Positions 1-10,785 are shown, numbered from the stretch's first letter. The stretch is 25,771 nt of DNA from Monoraphidium neglectum (GCF_000611645.1 NW_014013118.1:1-25771); one strand, 5' to 3'. A program made the numbers and translations. Notes: generated by a model not told the origin, from the letters alone.

Positions 1-466
1 GTGGGGAGGGGGTGGATGTAAAGTGTTAAAGTGAGGGTGAAGGTGGTGAGGGGTCGGGGGTGCGCACATGCGGAGGGGATTGGAATTGCGGGGTACTACA
101 AACTGGGAAACAGGACCAGGAGAGGGGTCATGAAATGACACATTGGGACCATGGGACTGCAGGGCAGCCTGGGATGCAGTGAATCACAGTGGGGCTGCAG
201 CAGCAGACAGCTCCCTGGTATCGTTCTTGTTTTGGGTGGGAAGCATCTTGATGACCCCAGCGGCCACCCCGCGCCGGCTGGCCCTTGCCAGTCGGTACGA
301 CGGCCCCGGCGCCGCCCCGCCTGGGCGCCGGGGCAAGTGCGGCCACCGGCTGCCACAGAGGGGCCCTCCCGCCGGCCCGCAGGCGCCACACCTCTTTGAA
401 CAGCCCCCTGCTGCGTGCGCTCATCAACTCGCCACGCAGGACGGCCACACCCCGGGCCTGCCGTTC
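1..466. other. 5' flank of the hydrolase gene; no confident gene
   Basis: The first 60 bases are a G-rich, purine-biased stretch containing TGTAA (17-21), which could be the polyadenylation signal of a gene lying to the left. From 143 onward the plus frame that becomes hydrolase exon 1 has no stop, so the hydrolase could start further upstream than the ATG chosen here. The complementary strand is also open at 128-448, but nothing in that translation is recognisable. I see no other feature in this stretch. Confidence 0.4.
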
Positions 467-3400
467 ATGTCACACCTCCACGATGACCTTCCCGCCAGCT
501 TCCGCCCCCTCGTATTTTACGCGTGCACTGAGCTAATTGGCCTCGTGGGCCGCGCCGTGATGTGGGTGAGTGCGCAGCGCCCTCCCAGCGGCCGTCCCCT
601 CCGCACCTAAACCTATGCTGGAAGCCCGGCTCGCGCCGCTGTTGCTTGGACGCAACTGCGCCGCTGTTGCTTGGACGCAGCTGCGGCGCCGCCCAGCTGC
701 AGCACACTGGGCCTGCTGCATCCCGCCGATGCTCGGCCGTGCTTTGCTGGCTAGGACCGCAGACTTCACCCCTCACCCTCTTACGCCACCTCCATAACCC
801 CCAGGCCGCCGGCTTCGAGCGCCACGTCGTGGGGGGCCGCGTCTACTACACCCTCGCGGGGTGCCCGCCGCCGCCGGCCGGCGCTTACGGCCGGGAAGGG
901 GCCGAGGCAGCCGCGCAGGCGCCCGTCTTGCTGCTCCACGGGGTGGGGGCTGGCGTGGTCCCTTACCTCGGACTCATCCTCAGGCTGGCGGGCACAGGTG
1001 CGTGGGGGCTCGCTTGTGTGGCATGGACGGTGGCAGCAGCGAGTCTGCCTCGCACGCGCCCTGCGCGTCTGTGCACTGCGCAGGCCGGTCTCGTGGAGGT
1101 TGGTCACTGGTACAGGGCGGAGGAGTGCAGCACCCAGGCCCTGCATGCGAGGGCCGGGTGGCTACAACCGTGCGGATTGTGCCGCCACAGCACAAGCACA
1201 GCGGCGTTTCCACGCGGATCCACCTGCCCCTTCGCCTGCCTGCCCTCTCGGCCCCCAGGCCGCCCCCTGGTGGTCCCTGAGTTCCGCCACATCAGCATGC
1301 GGCTGACCGATGACATCCCCACCATCGAGCAGCTCGTGGCATCAACGACCGCCTTCCTGCAGCTGATAGGCCACGAGAAGGTGCGACAACAGCAGCAGCC
1401 TCTTGCATCGATCGCCACGAACTCAAATCAGAATCTTGGCAATGTAGTTGCTCAGATCATTGTGCCCGGGTTCTCTAGTGTGCAGCAGGGGTTGCCTGCG
1501 GCGCCTGCCGCGTGACAAATGCAGCCACTGCAGGCACAATGGCCCCGTTCGTGGCGCCACGCGTCCACCTGCAAAACCTCTCGACCCTCTGCCTGGGCGC
1601 CGCACGCCTGGCGCTGCGACCATCGCGTCACCGCTCATCCAACACCTTGTTGACTGGCATACCATCATTCACAAACCTCCGAGGTGCGCACCCCGCACCC
1701 CACAAAACAATCTCGCCCCACAACGCGCATCATCAAATCCCAACCCACAGGTGCACGTCGTGGCCCACTCCTATGGCAGCCTGGTGGCCGCGCGGCTCTG
1801 CCGGCTGCACCCCAAGGCCGTCTCCAGCCTGGCGCTCATGGACCCCGTGTGCTTCGGGATGTTCATGCCCGCGCTGCTGCGCACGTTCCTCTACTCATTT
1901 CCGTCCAGCGGCCACCCCATCCTGGACCTGGGACTGTAAGTATCTCTCTATTCACATTTGTTTTTGGGAGGGGCGCTTGTCCATGGGGCCTGCATCTGGA
2001 AGTCAAGCGTGCACTGTCAGCTTGCTTTGGTGTCCTGCGCAGCCCTAGCAGCGCCGTGGATGCGCGGCCACAGGGCTGCACCACCTTCGCGGCAGCTGTG
2101 CGCAGTTGGGAGGCTGGGCCCCAACTCCTAGCTTGAGTTCCGCCGCCCTGGCCTGAGGGGCGCCGGCGGCCGCGGGCCCCACCCGACACGGCGCCCCCAT
2201 CCCGTGTTGGCGGCCGGCCGGGCGGTGATGTCGGATCGGCCTCACCTCGTCGTCGTCCCCATCCCCTCCCTGCACGTAACCGCCCACCGGCAGGTACCTT
2301 GTGTCGCGTGAAATCCACATGACAGCCACGTTCTGCAGGTTGGTGATGTGGATCAGGGGCCTGCGATGCAGAGCGGGGCGGCAGTTGGATTCGGCCCTGG
2401 GTGCGCAAAGCAGCACGTGTGGGGTGGGGCTGTGCGGTGGCCCCAACCTCCGCAGCAGGGGTGGGGACGGCACGTGGTTGGCACAAGGTAGCGCGCCCCG
2501 ACTGCGTGGCCGGGATGCTGAGGTGTAAACATAGTCATGAAGCCCTGCACAAGCATAGTCGAGCATCCCTGTATTTTTGTCATATCCCCGTTGTGCCCTG
2601 CATTGCGAAATGCAGGGAGTTTTACTGGAGCGACGTCAACCTGTGGGCAGACGAGCTGCCGCGCCACACCCTGGTGTACCTCGGCGGCCGCGACCGCCTG
2701 TGCGAGGCCGCCGGCGTCCGCCGCTGGCTCGCGTCCGAGGCGCCCGCCGCGCGCGTCGTGTTCGACGCCGCCGCGCGCCACGGGGAGATGCTCGCGCGCC
2801 CGGGGCTGCTGGAGCAGCTGCTGGCGCAGTGGGCGGGGGTTGCCGCGGCGGGCGACGCCGGGGCGGAGGGCGGGGTGGAGGGGGCCCTGGAGGGAGTGCT
2901 GTCTTCGCCTTTTGCCGGCAGGGAGGCGTGCCCTTTGACTGCGGCGGCGGCGGAGGAGGCAGAGGGGGAGGAGGAGGAGGCAGAGGGGGAGGAGGAACAA
3001 GAGGAAGAGCTGCGGCGGTGCCAGCAGCCAGGGGCCGCGGCGCGGGCGCGTGCCGCCGCCAGCCGCGCGGCCGCGTGGCGGCTCCTGGCGCCCGCAAGCG
3101 GCAGCCCTGACGGCGGCGTGCTTGTGCCCGCAGGGGCTGGCCCCGACGCCGACTGCAGTGCAGCGCCGCCGTCGCAGCTGGCGCCCTCCCCGCCCTCACC
3201 TCAGTCGTCGCTCTCCCCCTTGTCTTCCGCCGGCATCGACGCGCTAACCTCGGACGCGCTCGACGCGTCCGAGGCGGGCGCGGAGTTTGATGATCTGGGG
3301 GACGCCGCGGTGCTCGGCGGCGCGGCAGCGCGGCGGCTCTCGCCGTCGTGGGCGCGGCGGGAGGCCGGGTCTGCGGCGGCCCGCGCCGGCGGCGACGGGC

Positions 3401-3669
3401 TGTTGTTTGTCCAAGGCACCTCGCGCTTTGCCTGCGCGAAACTGGCGAGGCCGGCCGGCCGCGGCGGCCTGTCTGGCAGCGCGACCGTGGACTTGGGGGC
3501 ACTCTCGCGCTGCGGCCCGCGCCGCGCAGACGCCGACGTCGCCGCGGCTACGACAGCAACGGCGGCGGCGGCCGCGCGGCTGGCGACGGCGCTAGCGAGG
3601 CGGGAGGCCGCGGAGGCGCGGGCGCGGCTTGAGGGGCGCCTGGGGCTGCAGCAGAGCATGTGGCAGTAG
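467..3669 (+). CDS. alpha/beta hydrolase fold protein, six exons
   Basis: This is a probable serine hydrolase (esterase/lipase-like); its substrate is unknown. Exons are 467-565, 805-997, 1259-1380, 1751-1935, 2294-2338 and 2616-3669, and all five junctions are phase-consistent, giving 565 aa. The oxyanion-side motif LLLHGVG lies at about residues 75-81. The nucleophile elbow VAHSYGS puts Ser at 145, the acid is Asp241 in YLGGRD, and the catalytic His is 270 in AARHGEM. The block between elbow and acid (DPVCFGMFMP, then EIHMTATFCREFYWSDVNLW) is the layout I know from algal and fungal membrane-associated hydrolases of this type. Residues after about 300 form a tail rich in Ala, Glu, Arg and Ser, including a Glu tract coded at 2953-3012, and it is probably disordered. 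The start is the Met just before the conserved HDDLPASFRPLVFYA segment. An upstream start cannot be excluded because the frame stays open to 143. Confidence 0.85.
633..682. repeat. Direct tandem 25-bp duplication in hydrolase intron 1
   Basis: Two adjacent 25-base copies (633-657 and 658-682), each containing CCGCTGTTGCTTGGACGCA, differ only near the last bases. They lie inside the first hydrolase intron (566-804). This looks like a small replication-slippage duplication and shows no sign of function. Confidence 0.85.
2951..3012 (+). repeat. Polypurine (GAG/GGA) tract coding a Glu-rich segment
   Basis: About 60 bases are almost pure purine on the plus strand, interrupted by a few C. They are built from GGAGGAGGCAGAGGG-like units and code for a run of Glu residues in the hydrolase tail. 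Such tracts can adopt triplex structures and change length easily. The repeat lies in a region the enzyme core does not need. Confidence 0.8.
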
Positions 3670-6086
3670 TACCCGCCCACCAATCGGCGCCCGCTGAGCC
3701 CGTGCTTGTGTGGCTGACCCCAAGACCTGCGTCCCACGGCGGCTGGAGAGTATTCCAAGCATCTTATTCCGACAAGATTCTCGAGCGTATCTACTGTACT
3801 TTACGAGTTGCAAACGTCACGTCAGCAGGCACGACCGTACCGAGGCTGGCTGCCCCGGGGCGAACCCCTGGCGTGCAGCCGGCGGCGGCGGCCGGCCGGC
3901 CGGGCCAGTGCTCGGCCGTTTGCTGCCGCCAACAGCGGGGACGCGTGCTGCGCCGATTCGCAAATCACAGGCGTTGAACCAGCCTCCAAATCCACTCTAC
4001 GTAGGGTTTACGTCCCTTCGGTGTACCACACGCCCTCGTTGCGGGCGCGGGCCCGCGACATACCGCACGCCCTGGTATCCGCACTGCTCAGCACGCCGTC
4101 GTGTACTCGCGTGTGCCCTACTACATTCCGAGGAGTGATGCCGATGCAGCGGCGCTTGGGTGAAATGTCATGAAAGCGGTCCACTGGTTTCTCAAGTGGG
4201 CGAGAACTTACGCGTTTGCGGCTGCCCCTTCCAGCCCATCCCTGGCAGTGCCGCGTGCACGTCCAGACCACCACGACATGTGCAGAACGCCTTCTGTTGC
4301 ATTTTTAGGCGTCCCCCATTCACTTACTTTGTTATTATTGTGGGATACGCTTGTGGACTCTGCAATTTCAAAGTCCATAGACAGCGTCCAGTCCGCTGTT
4401 TTGGAGGGCACCAAAACAGCAGCGCTTGATGCGCCTGTATGGTATGAGGCAATCGGCTGCGCCATCAGCAGGGCTGCACCCTGAGTTTTGGCCTGCGTTT
4501 GGATCTGGTGCGGTGAGCAATCAAAATGCTACCCTCACTTTCCCAAAGGGCGCGCACACGCGCTCGCACGCGCCATCACAACCCCGCCAGGGGCTCTCAG
4601 ACCTATTGCGTGCGTCCCCTTGCGCCTGGGGTGCTAATCTGACCCTGGCGCGGCCTAGCACACAAGTTTTGACGAGCGCAGCTTGCATTTCGGGTTCTCA
4701 TTGACCCAAATGGGTATGTTCATGCCCATTTGGGTGGTGATTTGATACCAGAGCTTGATGCCGTCAAGAAATCCTGTCACCATTTTGTCACAACACAGTC
4801 TGCACTCGCCCAGATGTTTGAGCCTGCCAGCCCAAGCTGCACTGTCGCGGGGCCGCGTGGCGGCGCGCACGCAAGGCGTTGTGGAGTGGCGCCTGCCGAG
4901 GCGGCTTGCTTTTAAAGCGTCTGCAGTCGTGCTGCACACGTTTTGATTATTATGGAAGGGGGTCCAGCGCATTCACCCGGGCAGATTGCGTGTTGGACCA
5001 CCTGTTGCATCCCTTCGGCTGAACCAAAGCGCTGATGAGCAGCTCTTCCTCGGCGTGCCTGCATATGGTTGTAACCGTCATCTGCCTTTGCCAGTTGATT
5101 CTGGGGGCGGGGTTGCTTGAGGTTGCAGTGCACTTGCATCTAAGAGCAATCGAGGCTTTGAGTGAGAGCGCAAAAAAGCGATGCGCTTTGTCAGCATCAA
5201 GGAAAGCAAAGTGGGGTGGTGAGCCAGCGGTAGGGAGCAGTGAAGCTGCTTCAGGTAGAGTTGGATGAAGTGAACATCAAATTCCCGTCGGTGCTGTTCA
5301 TGCTGCCGCCACGAAAAACACAGATGCACACAATTTCATGGTGACGTGTCCACACAGCTTCAGAGCTCTGTGTGTGCCGGTTGCACATTGCGGCGAGAGA
5401 GGAGAGCCAGAGGCATGGCTGTGCGGTAGCATACTGCTGCAAATGTGATGTATGGTGTCAGCATGTGCCGGTGCCGCCGTTGAGCACACAGCCCCACGGT
5501 TCATGATGGATTCAGCGGGGCTGGCCACGGAGCGAGTTGGTTGGAAAAAGAGGTGTCGTTGACTGTTGACGCCTGCAGTCGCAGCCGCGCCGCGCCGCGC
5601 CCGTCAGGCCGCTGGGCCAGTTTGGGAGAGCGAAGCGTAATATGCAACCCCTCTCACCCGCGTTCCGCAGCAACAGCAAGCGCATGGACCTTTCAGCGTT
5701 GTGTGACAGGAAGAAGGAAGCGGCTCACTGATGGGGGCATGCGGCGCTTCATGGCCGCTGATTTGCGAAGGGGCGCGCGGTGTTGTGCATTGCAAGAAAG
5801 TCAGGCGCCCCCAAAGGAGTCTGCTTGGGTGGCGCCCTGAGGGCGCGCAGGGGCGCATTCGGGCAGGCTGAAGCAGGAAAGACAGTCTTGCCGGGACGGG
5901 GGGCGGCCGCCCACCCACGCGGAACATCATAGCCCCATGTGCTGCTGGCCTGATATGGTGCAGGAATGGCGTGGGCCACACGCATGATGAAAACACGCTC
6001 CGCGCATCGTGTAAGGCATTTCAGGCAGTGCCGCTCGCATGATTCTCATGTATGGGGCGTCCACAGCCATCGGCCAGCACGCCGCC
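3670..6086. other. Intergenic region without a supportable gene
   Basis: This is about 2.4 kb between the hydrolase stop and the 3' end of gene C. Open frames on both strands are short, mutually overlapping and lack recognisable domains or splice-linked exon chains. The only nearby TGTAA on the plus strand that I noticed is around 5068, so the hydrolase 3' end is not clearly marked. The notable object is a palindrome at 4704-4735, listed separately. Confidence 0.55.
4704..4735. repeat. Near-perfect 32-bp inverted repeat (hairpin)
   Basis: The arm ACCCAAATGGG (4704-4714) is perfectly complementary to CCCATTTGGGT (4725-4735). Inside, ATG (4716-4718) pairs with CAT (4721-4723) across a TT loop. 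The only imperfect pair is T4715 with G4724, which would be a U-G wobble in RNA. The whole is therefore a stem of about 15 pairs with a 2-nt loop. It could be an operator-like palindrome, a cruciform, or the remnant of an element end. No coding feature surrounds it. Confidence 0.85.
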
Positions 6087-6929
6087 CTAATCCTCGGGTT
6101 TAGAGCTGTATGCACTGGCCACGGCCTCGCCCGCAGCGGAGATCGCGTGCGGACCGTCCCCCGCCTCGGACTCCGAGAAGCTGCCCGCCGCCTTGTTGTT
6201 TGCCCCGATTGACATCAGCATGACGTCACCCAGCTTGCCGGTGCCCTTGGGTATCGTCGTCGGCGTGAAGCTCGTGATCGTGGTGCTCATCGCGGTGCCC
6301 GGCGCCCCGATCGGCGCGGCCATCGGCATCGCCTCCGACCCCGCGACCGCGACGGCGCCCCCGGACGTCGACGCGACGGCGGTCGCGCCGAACGTGGCGA
6401 GGGATATGATGGGGGTGCCGCCGCCGGCGTCCTCGTCCACGTCGTCGGTGACTACACTGGAGGAGGGGCCGGGGAAGCGGCCGCTAGAGACGGCAGAGAT
6501 AGAGGCCTCGTCATGTTCAATGCCGAGGCTCTGCGCTATCGCGAGGGCCTCGGCGTGGTCAGTGGATGAGAAGCCCTTGAGGGCCACGGATTTGTCGATG
6601 CCGGCGCCGACGTAGGTTTCAGTGGTCTGGCGCAGCAGGCGCGCGGCGCGGGCGGCTGCGGCGAGGAGGCGGCGGGCGCAGTGCGCGGGCGCAAAGGTTG
6701 TGCGGGTCCGGGCGCGCGGCTCGGCTGCGGGCAATGTCACGGGCGCGGCTGATGTGGGGACTGATTGCGGGGGCGTGAGGCTCTCTGGGCCTGTTGGGCA
6801 AGACAGCCGCTGCAGCGCATGACAACATCCCTTGGAAGCAGCGATCACCGGTCGGCAGGCGCCGAGCACACCTGACAGCAGGTCGGCGAATGCGATCATT
6901 ATGATGACACATGTCAGCTCCCTTCTCAT
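6087..6929 (-). CDS. Gene C: secreted small-residue-rich protein, diverged paralogue of A and B
   Basis: The function is unknown. The frame is open from ATG at 6929 to TAG at 6087-6089 (280 aa if unspliced). The N-terminus is a signal peptide: Arg-Arg, then the hydrophobic stretch CVIIMIAFADLLSGVLGA. A donor CAG|GTGTGC after 6872 sits in the same place and phase as intron 1 of A and B, right after the signal peptide. Acceptors before 6724 or 6655 keep the frame and give 231 or 208 aa. The splice removes a poorly conserved stretch and places ARAARLLRQ directly after the signal, as SDAARLLRQ is in A and B. Further similarities to A/B are an SSGR segment, a PIxSxxTxxATxxAS-like segment with GGAVAVAG, and a C-terminal AAGEAVA (AAGEALA in A/B). 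The mature part is Ala/Ser/Thr/Gly-rich and acidic near the middle. Retained intron versus splicing is undecided. Confidence 0.7.
   Translation of the reverse strand: MRRELTCVIIMIAFADLLSGVLGACRPVIAASKGCCHALQRLSCPTGPESLTPPQSVPTSAAPVTLPAAEPRARTRTTFAPAHCARRLLAAAARAARLLRQTTETYVGAGIDKSVALKGFSSTDHAEALAIAQSLGIEHDEASISAVSSGRFPGPSSSVVTDDVDEDAGGGTPIISLATFGATAVASTSGGAVAVAGSEAMPMAAPIGAPGTAMSTTITSFTPTTIPKGTGKLGDVMLMSIGANNKAAGSFSESEAGDGPHAISAAGEAVASAYSSKPED
6872..6929 (-). other. Signal-peptide exon of gene C (conserved phase-1 boundary)
   Basis: This 58-nt exon ends in phase 1 at CTGTCAG|GTGTGC. In A and B the equivalent exon is 52 nt and ends in phase 1 at GTCACAG|GTGCG. The shared boundary after the signal sequence supports common descent of the three genes even though the rest of C has drifted. 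Confidence 0.6.
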
Positions 6930-7614
6930 GCAGCTCCCCCCTGCCGGGCCTGCAGGGCGCTGCTACCGCCGCAGCCGTGCGCTTGAAGCGGCACGGCAGC
7001 GGCGGAATGGTCAACTTGCAGGCGTGCTGCGCCGCATGCCGCGCTGCCCCATCACGTCCCCGGATTAGCTGAAATTCATCCCTGCCGTGCGTTGTTACGT
7101 ACAGCTCAAGCTTTGGGCTGCTGCTGCTGTGGCCGGATCTGAATCGCTGCACGCGAACGAGGTGTATCAATCAACAAAATGTTCTTCTGTTTGTGAAATG
7201 ATTCATCTTGAACACCATCACCGAGGCCAGTCCCCGCATGGCTTCTGATGAGGTTCGGCTGACCGAAACAGTCAGGATACAGGACAGGACGCGCCCCTGG
7301 AGCAGCCCGCAATTATCCGGTGACTCTACAAGCAATATTACAATTGATCTCTGCCTGAGGCAACGACCGAGAACAACAAGGTCACGATGTCTGGCCCGTG
7401 GTCGCACAGAATGGTGGCAACATGCTGGGTGGCCGTCATTGCCAGCGCAGGCTGTGAGCCGCAGCTGCAAATGAGCTGCTGCCTTGGTGTTTCCAATCAC
7501 CCAGAAGACTTGCACACGCGGTGAGAAGAACGGCACAAGGATGGCCGTGGCAGCAAGGCAAGCGCCTCAACGCAAGGCTAGGTGTGGAGGGCGCGTCACT
7601 GCATGGAGTGAGTC
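6930..7614. other. Intergenic region between gene C and the first duplication unit
   Basis: This stretch would hold the promoter of gene C (minus strand). I see no TATA box like the ones upstream of A and B. The longest open frame, minus 7171-7536, has no recognisable domain and overlaps frames on the other strand. I do not call a gene here. Confidence 0.45.
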
Positions 7615-7656
7615 CAGGCTTTAGAATAGCAGGAGCGACAGCTTATACATAAACCT

Positions 7657-7661
7657 TTACA
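7657..7661 (-). terminator. Candidate TGTAA polyadenylation signal of gene A
   Basis: TTACA on the plus strand reads TGTAA on the minus strand, the usual green-algal poly(A) signal. It lies about 725 nt downstream of the gene A stop. A TGTAA stands at the homologous place in unit 2 (11999-12003) although neighbouring bases have changed. The implied 3' UTR is long. Confidence 0.5.
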
Positions 7662-8387
7662 GGTATGGATGTACTTGACAAGGCGAGAACAGGAGGGCGT
7701 GCCCACAATTTGCAGTGGGTGGAGTAAACAGGGTGATTTGAAAGCTGAATTGCAGCAGCTAGTGCAGCACCATCGGCCACAGCCAGCGCTCCAGGGGTGA
7801 ACGGTGCCACGGCAGTTTGCAAGCCATGTATATAGGTGTACTGCAGCACATACACATCCAAAAAAGGGGGTCAGCCTTGCGGCTGGGCTCTGCAATACAC
7901 ATGAAATGAACAACAACCAATAAACAGCGCAAACACCCTCATGGTAAGGCACGGGTGGCCTGCCAATGTGTGCAGGTACAAGAAAAAAAATAAGATCAGT
8001 TGGGCACGACCTGCTGATTGCATGGCAAATCAGGCTGTGAACGATATGTGTCCACCACACCTCAAAATAAAACGCCGGTGTGCACCTACTCTCAGTGCAC
8101 ACAGGAACGTCTCGCACATGGATTTGTGCGAGAAACGCGCTGGCTTCGCGCACCTTGCGCAGCGGCTGAAGCGTCAGCGGGAACAGTACACAGGATGAAG
8201 AAGATAGCGGATAGTTCAGTGCATGTGCGGTTGTCGCAATGCACCACCCCGAGGTTGGAAAAGTTTGTCATTCATGCGTGTGGACAGTGCGCTCGGGCCG
8301 ACAGGAATGAAACAGGGTCAGCGGGCATGGGGATGCCCATCATGCACCACATGACCGTACGGGTGGCATTCAGTCCACAGTGTCGCG

Positions 8388-10192
8388 TCACGGGTTGCGA
8401 TCCTTCTCCACGTTCAGCCTGGCCGGCATTGAGTCCCCGGCCCAGCCGCCGCCGCCGGCCTGAGACACCGCCAGCGCCTCGCCAGCGGCAGCAACAGCGA
8501 CCGGGCCGCCGGTCCCGCTGACGCCGTAGGCTACTGCATCAAACGTCTGGGCGCCGGCGAACGAGGTCTGGCCGCCAAAGCCAGAGTCACCAAAGCCGCC
8601 ATAGGAACTGCTGTCAGAGCCGCGGGAGCCGCTGCCCCTCCTGCCACCGCCGCCGCCACCGCCGCCGCGGCGGCCGCCGATGGAGTCGGCGCGGTCAAGG
8701 CCGTTGGAGGCCACCTGCAAGAGAGCAAGGGGAGCGGCGTGATGAGGCCGGGGCGCTGCTACAAGGGGTGACCCCGACCATCCAACTTCAGAAACAAGCT
8801 CAAGGCTGTGCTGCAACTCGTGCAGTCCGAAGCAAAGCAAGGCCTGCCTCGGAACCTACGCGGTGGCGCTGCTGTGGCGCAGACTGTCGCAGGCTTTGCT
8901 TGGACGTCACAGGCGCGAGGCCAGCCGCTGCGTCTCGAGATCAAACACTCACTTGACCGGCAACAGCGCTGCTGAAATCGCCCTGGTAGGGCCCGCCACC
9001 CAGCCGCCCGCTCGCGTCGGAGTTGGACGCCGCGAGGGAGCCGCCGTACCTGTTAAGGGGGTGCAGGCGAGAAGGGTGAGCGGCAGCAAGCTGTGCGCGG
9101 CACTGTGCGTTACATCGACCACATTCGATTTGTGAGGCTGCAAGCAACGCTGCAAGCAACGCTACAAACACACTCGCCGCAGGGCGCGGAGGGCCCGCGC
9201 TGTCCCCCCTGATCCTTCTACTCACAGGCCAGTCACGTCGCCGATGGCGGTGGCGCGAGAGCCGCCGCCGACGTAATACGCGCTCGGCGCCGCCACGGCC
9301 ACAGCGGCGCCCCCCGAGCCATAAGTAGATGCGGCCGCTATCGTGCCAGTGGAGACAATGGGCAGCTCGCCCAGGCCCGACTGGAGGGCGCCGCCGGTGC
9401 CCCCTGCTCCGCCGGCGGCGACGCGGCCGGTGGGGCCGGGCAGCAGGTCACCGGCCGAGGCGACGCGGCCGGATTGCACAAAGACACCTGCGGTGAGTGC
9501 GCGGATGGGGGCCGTGGGCAGGCGCAAGGGCTTGCGGCTGCTGTGCACAAGCGTGGGGCTGCAGTCAAGACGCCTGCGGTGCGTGTGCATGGGGCTGCAG
9601 GGCGAGAGGTCTAGCATCCGAGTCTGCCACAACCGCTCGTGGCAACAGAGGTGAGGTCTGGTGTCACCGTCAGACCTCACAGCGCGGGGCCCTCTGCGGG
9701 GACGCACAAGCACGAAGTCGGGGCCACCCACGCACCTGCGCTGTTGGGGTTGGAGAGCGCGGCCGCCTGACCGCCGTTAGAGCCCACTGTGGTCGCCAGC
9801 GTCGGCGCGTACGCAGGATTCTGCCGCACAACCTCGGACTGGACGATCTGGCGCAGCAGGCGCGCCGCGTCGCTGCCGCCTGCAAGGCCATGCAATGTTG
9901 GTGTTGGTTGAGTCGTGAGTTGGACACCAGCTTAGCTTTGAGCACTGCCAGGGCCGCGCTGCCAGGGGTATTGAGAATCAGGCGCATCTCCTGTAGAAGC
10001 TCAGTGCATCAAATGCGCCACTGCCCGATGTTTCATAAGCGGTTGGGAGCCAGCGCCGGCCGGTGGCAGGCGGGTGTGTGCACCCAGCTGGGTGAAGTTC
10101 GTTTGCAGGCAAGGGCTCCTGCAGCGCCGCGAGGTCGCACCTGTGACCGCCAGGAGCACCAGCACAAGCAGCAAGCGCTGCATGCCTTGCAT
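8388..10192 (-). CDS. Gene A: secreted Gly/Ala/Ser-rich protein of unknown function, five exons
   Basis: I do not recognise a family. Exons (minus) are 10141-10192, 9736-9879, 9226-9487, 8953-9049 and 8388-8714. All four junctions are in phase and give 293 aa. Residues 1-17 form a strong signal peptide (MQGMQRLLLVLVLLAVTG). The mature N-terminus contains SDAARLLRQIVQSEVVRQN, likely helical. Exon 3 encodes FVQSGRV, LPIVSTGTIAAASTYGSGG and AVAVAAPSAYYVGGG. Exon 4 encodes LYGGSLAASNSDASGRLGGG. Exon 5 has an RG/G-rich stretch (about residues 198-218), repeats of GFGDSGFGGQTSF type and the C-terminal AAGEALAVSQAG. The mature protein has essentially no Cys, so it is not a disulfide-stabilised secreted protein. 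The AAGEALA motif faintly recalls seed-maturation (SMP) domains, but I do not consider that supported. An upstream in-frame Met exists, but the chosen start gives a clean signal peptide shared with B. Confidence 0.8.
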
Positions 10193-10668
10193 ATGCCCCG
10201 TTCTGTGGGTGTTGGTTGCCCTCAGAGTGGACACTCTTGTTGGGTGGGCTGGAGGAAGGCCGCCGCCTTGGTTTGGTGCAGAGCGTTGCCTAGATCTGCA
10301 GCTCGGCAGCGAGCAGGATAGAAAGGAAGGAAGCTTGTTGTGACAACTGGTGAGACTGGGCCACCACGTAGGCGCACTCAGCTCTATCCTGGTTTACACG
10401 CCGGCCCAACCAGGGGCGCCTGTGGTCGGCAGTTCATCATCCACCGGCACTGTGCAGCACGGCAGGCGGCCGCTGCGGGTGCGCAGCCGGATACAATTAT
10501 GAGGCAGCAACCTGCGCCTGACCGGCTACCACTGATCCATCGTCAATCTGGGAAGGCCCGTCCCGGCCAACTCCAACTCACCGGTTGTTGTTGAAGCGTG
10601 TCTCGTTCAGGGTGGTGTGATAGCAAAAGCAGTTGATATGATACGGTTGCTAGGTGTGTGGCTTATTT

Positions 10669-10675
10669 GTTTATA
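10669..10675 (-). promoter_or_regulatory. TATA box of gene A
   Basis: On the minus strand this reads TATAAAC, within AGTATAAACAAATAAG. The homologous site before gene B reads TATAAATA. It lies about 480 nt upstream of the gene A ATG, implying a 5' leader of about 450 nt unless a leader intron is present. Confidence 0.55.
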
Positions 10676-10727
10676 CTAGACGTTCGTTCTCAAGAAACAG
10701 TCGGGGGGCCGCAACGATGGTCGTGTC

Positions 10728-10785
10728 AGAAGCCGGCCGAGCTAGCTAGGATCGAATGACGACGGGCACTGGATCGGTGTATGAC
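10728..10785 (-). promoter_or_regulatory. Conserved 58-nt upstream block, copy 1
   Basis: This stretch matches 15465-15522 at 57 of 58 positions, while sequence on both sides of it differs by substitutions and indels. It lies about 53 bp upstream of the TATA box when read in the direction of gene A. It contains CCGGCCGAGCTAGCTAGG with the palindrome CTAGCTAG, followed by TCGAATGACGACGGGCACTG. The position and conservation suggest a proximal promoter element; which factor binds is unknown. Confidence 0.55.

Noticed and set aside
128..448. Minus-strand open frame with a plausible coding look, possible divergent gene
   Set aside because: No recognisable domain, and it overlaps the open upstream part of hydrolase exon 1. 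High GC alone produces such antisense frames.
6193..6615. Plus-strand open frame of 140 codons
   Set aside because: It is the antisense shadow of gene C, whose minus-strand reading has a signal peptide and similarity to A and B.
8388..10192. Seed-maturation (SMP/LEA) identity for genes A and B
   Set aside because: Only the AAGEALA motif is suggestive. The other conserved SMP positions are not visible, so the function is left unknown.
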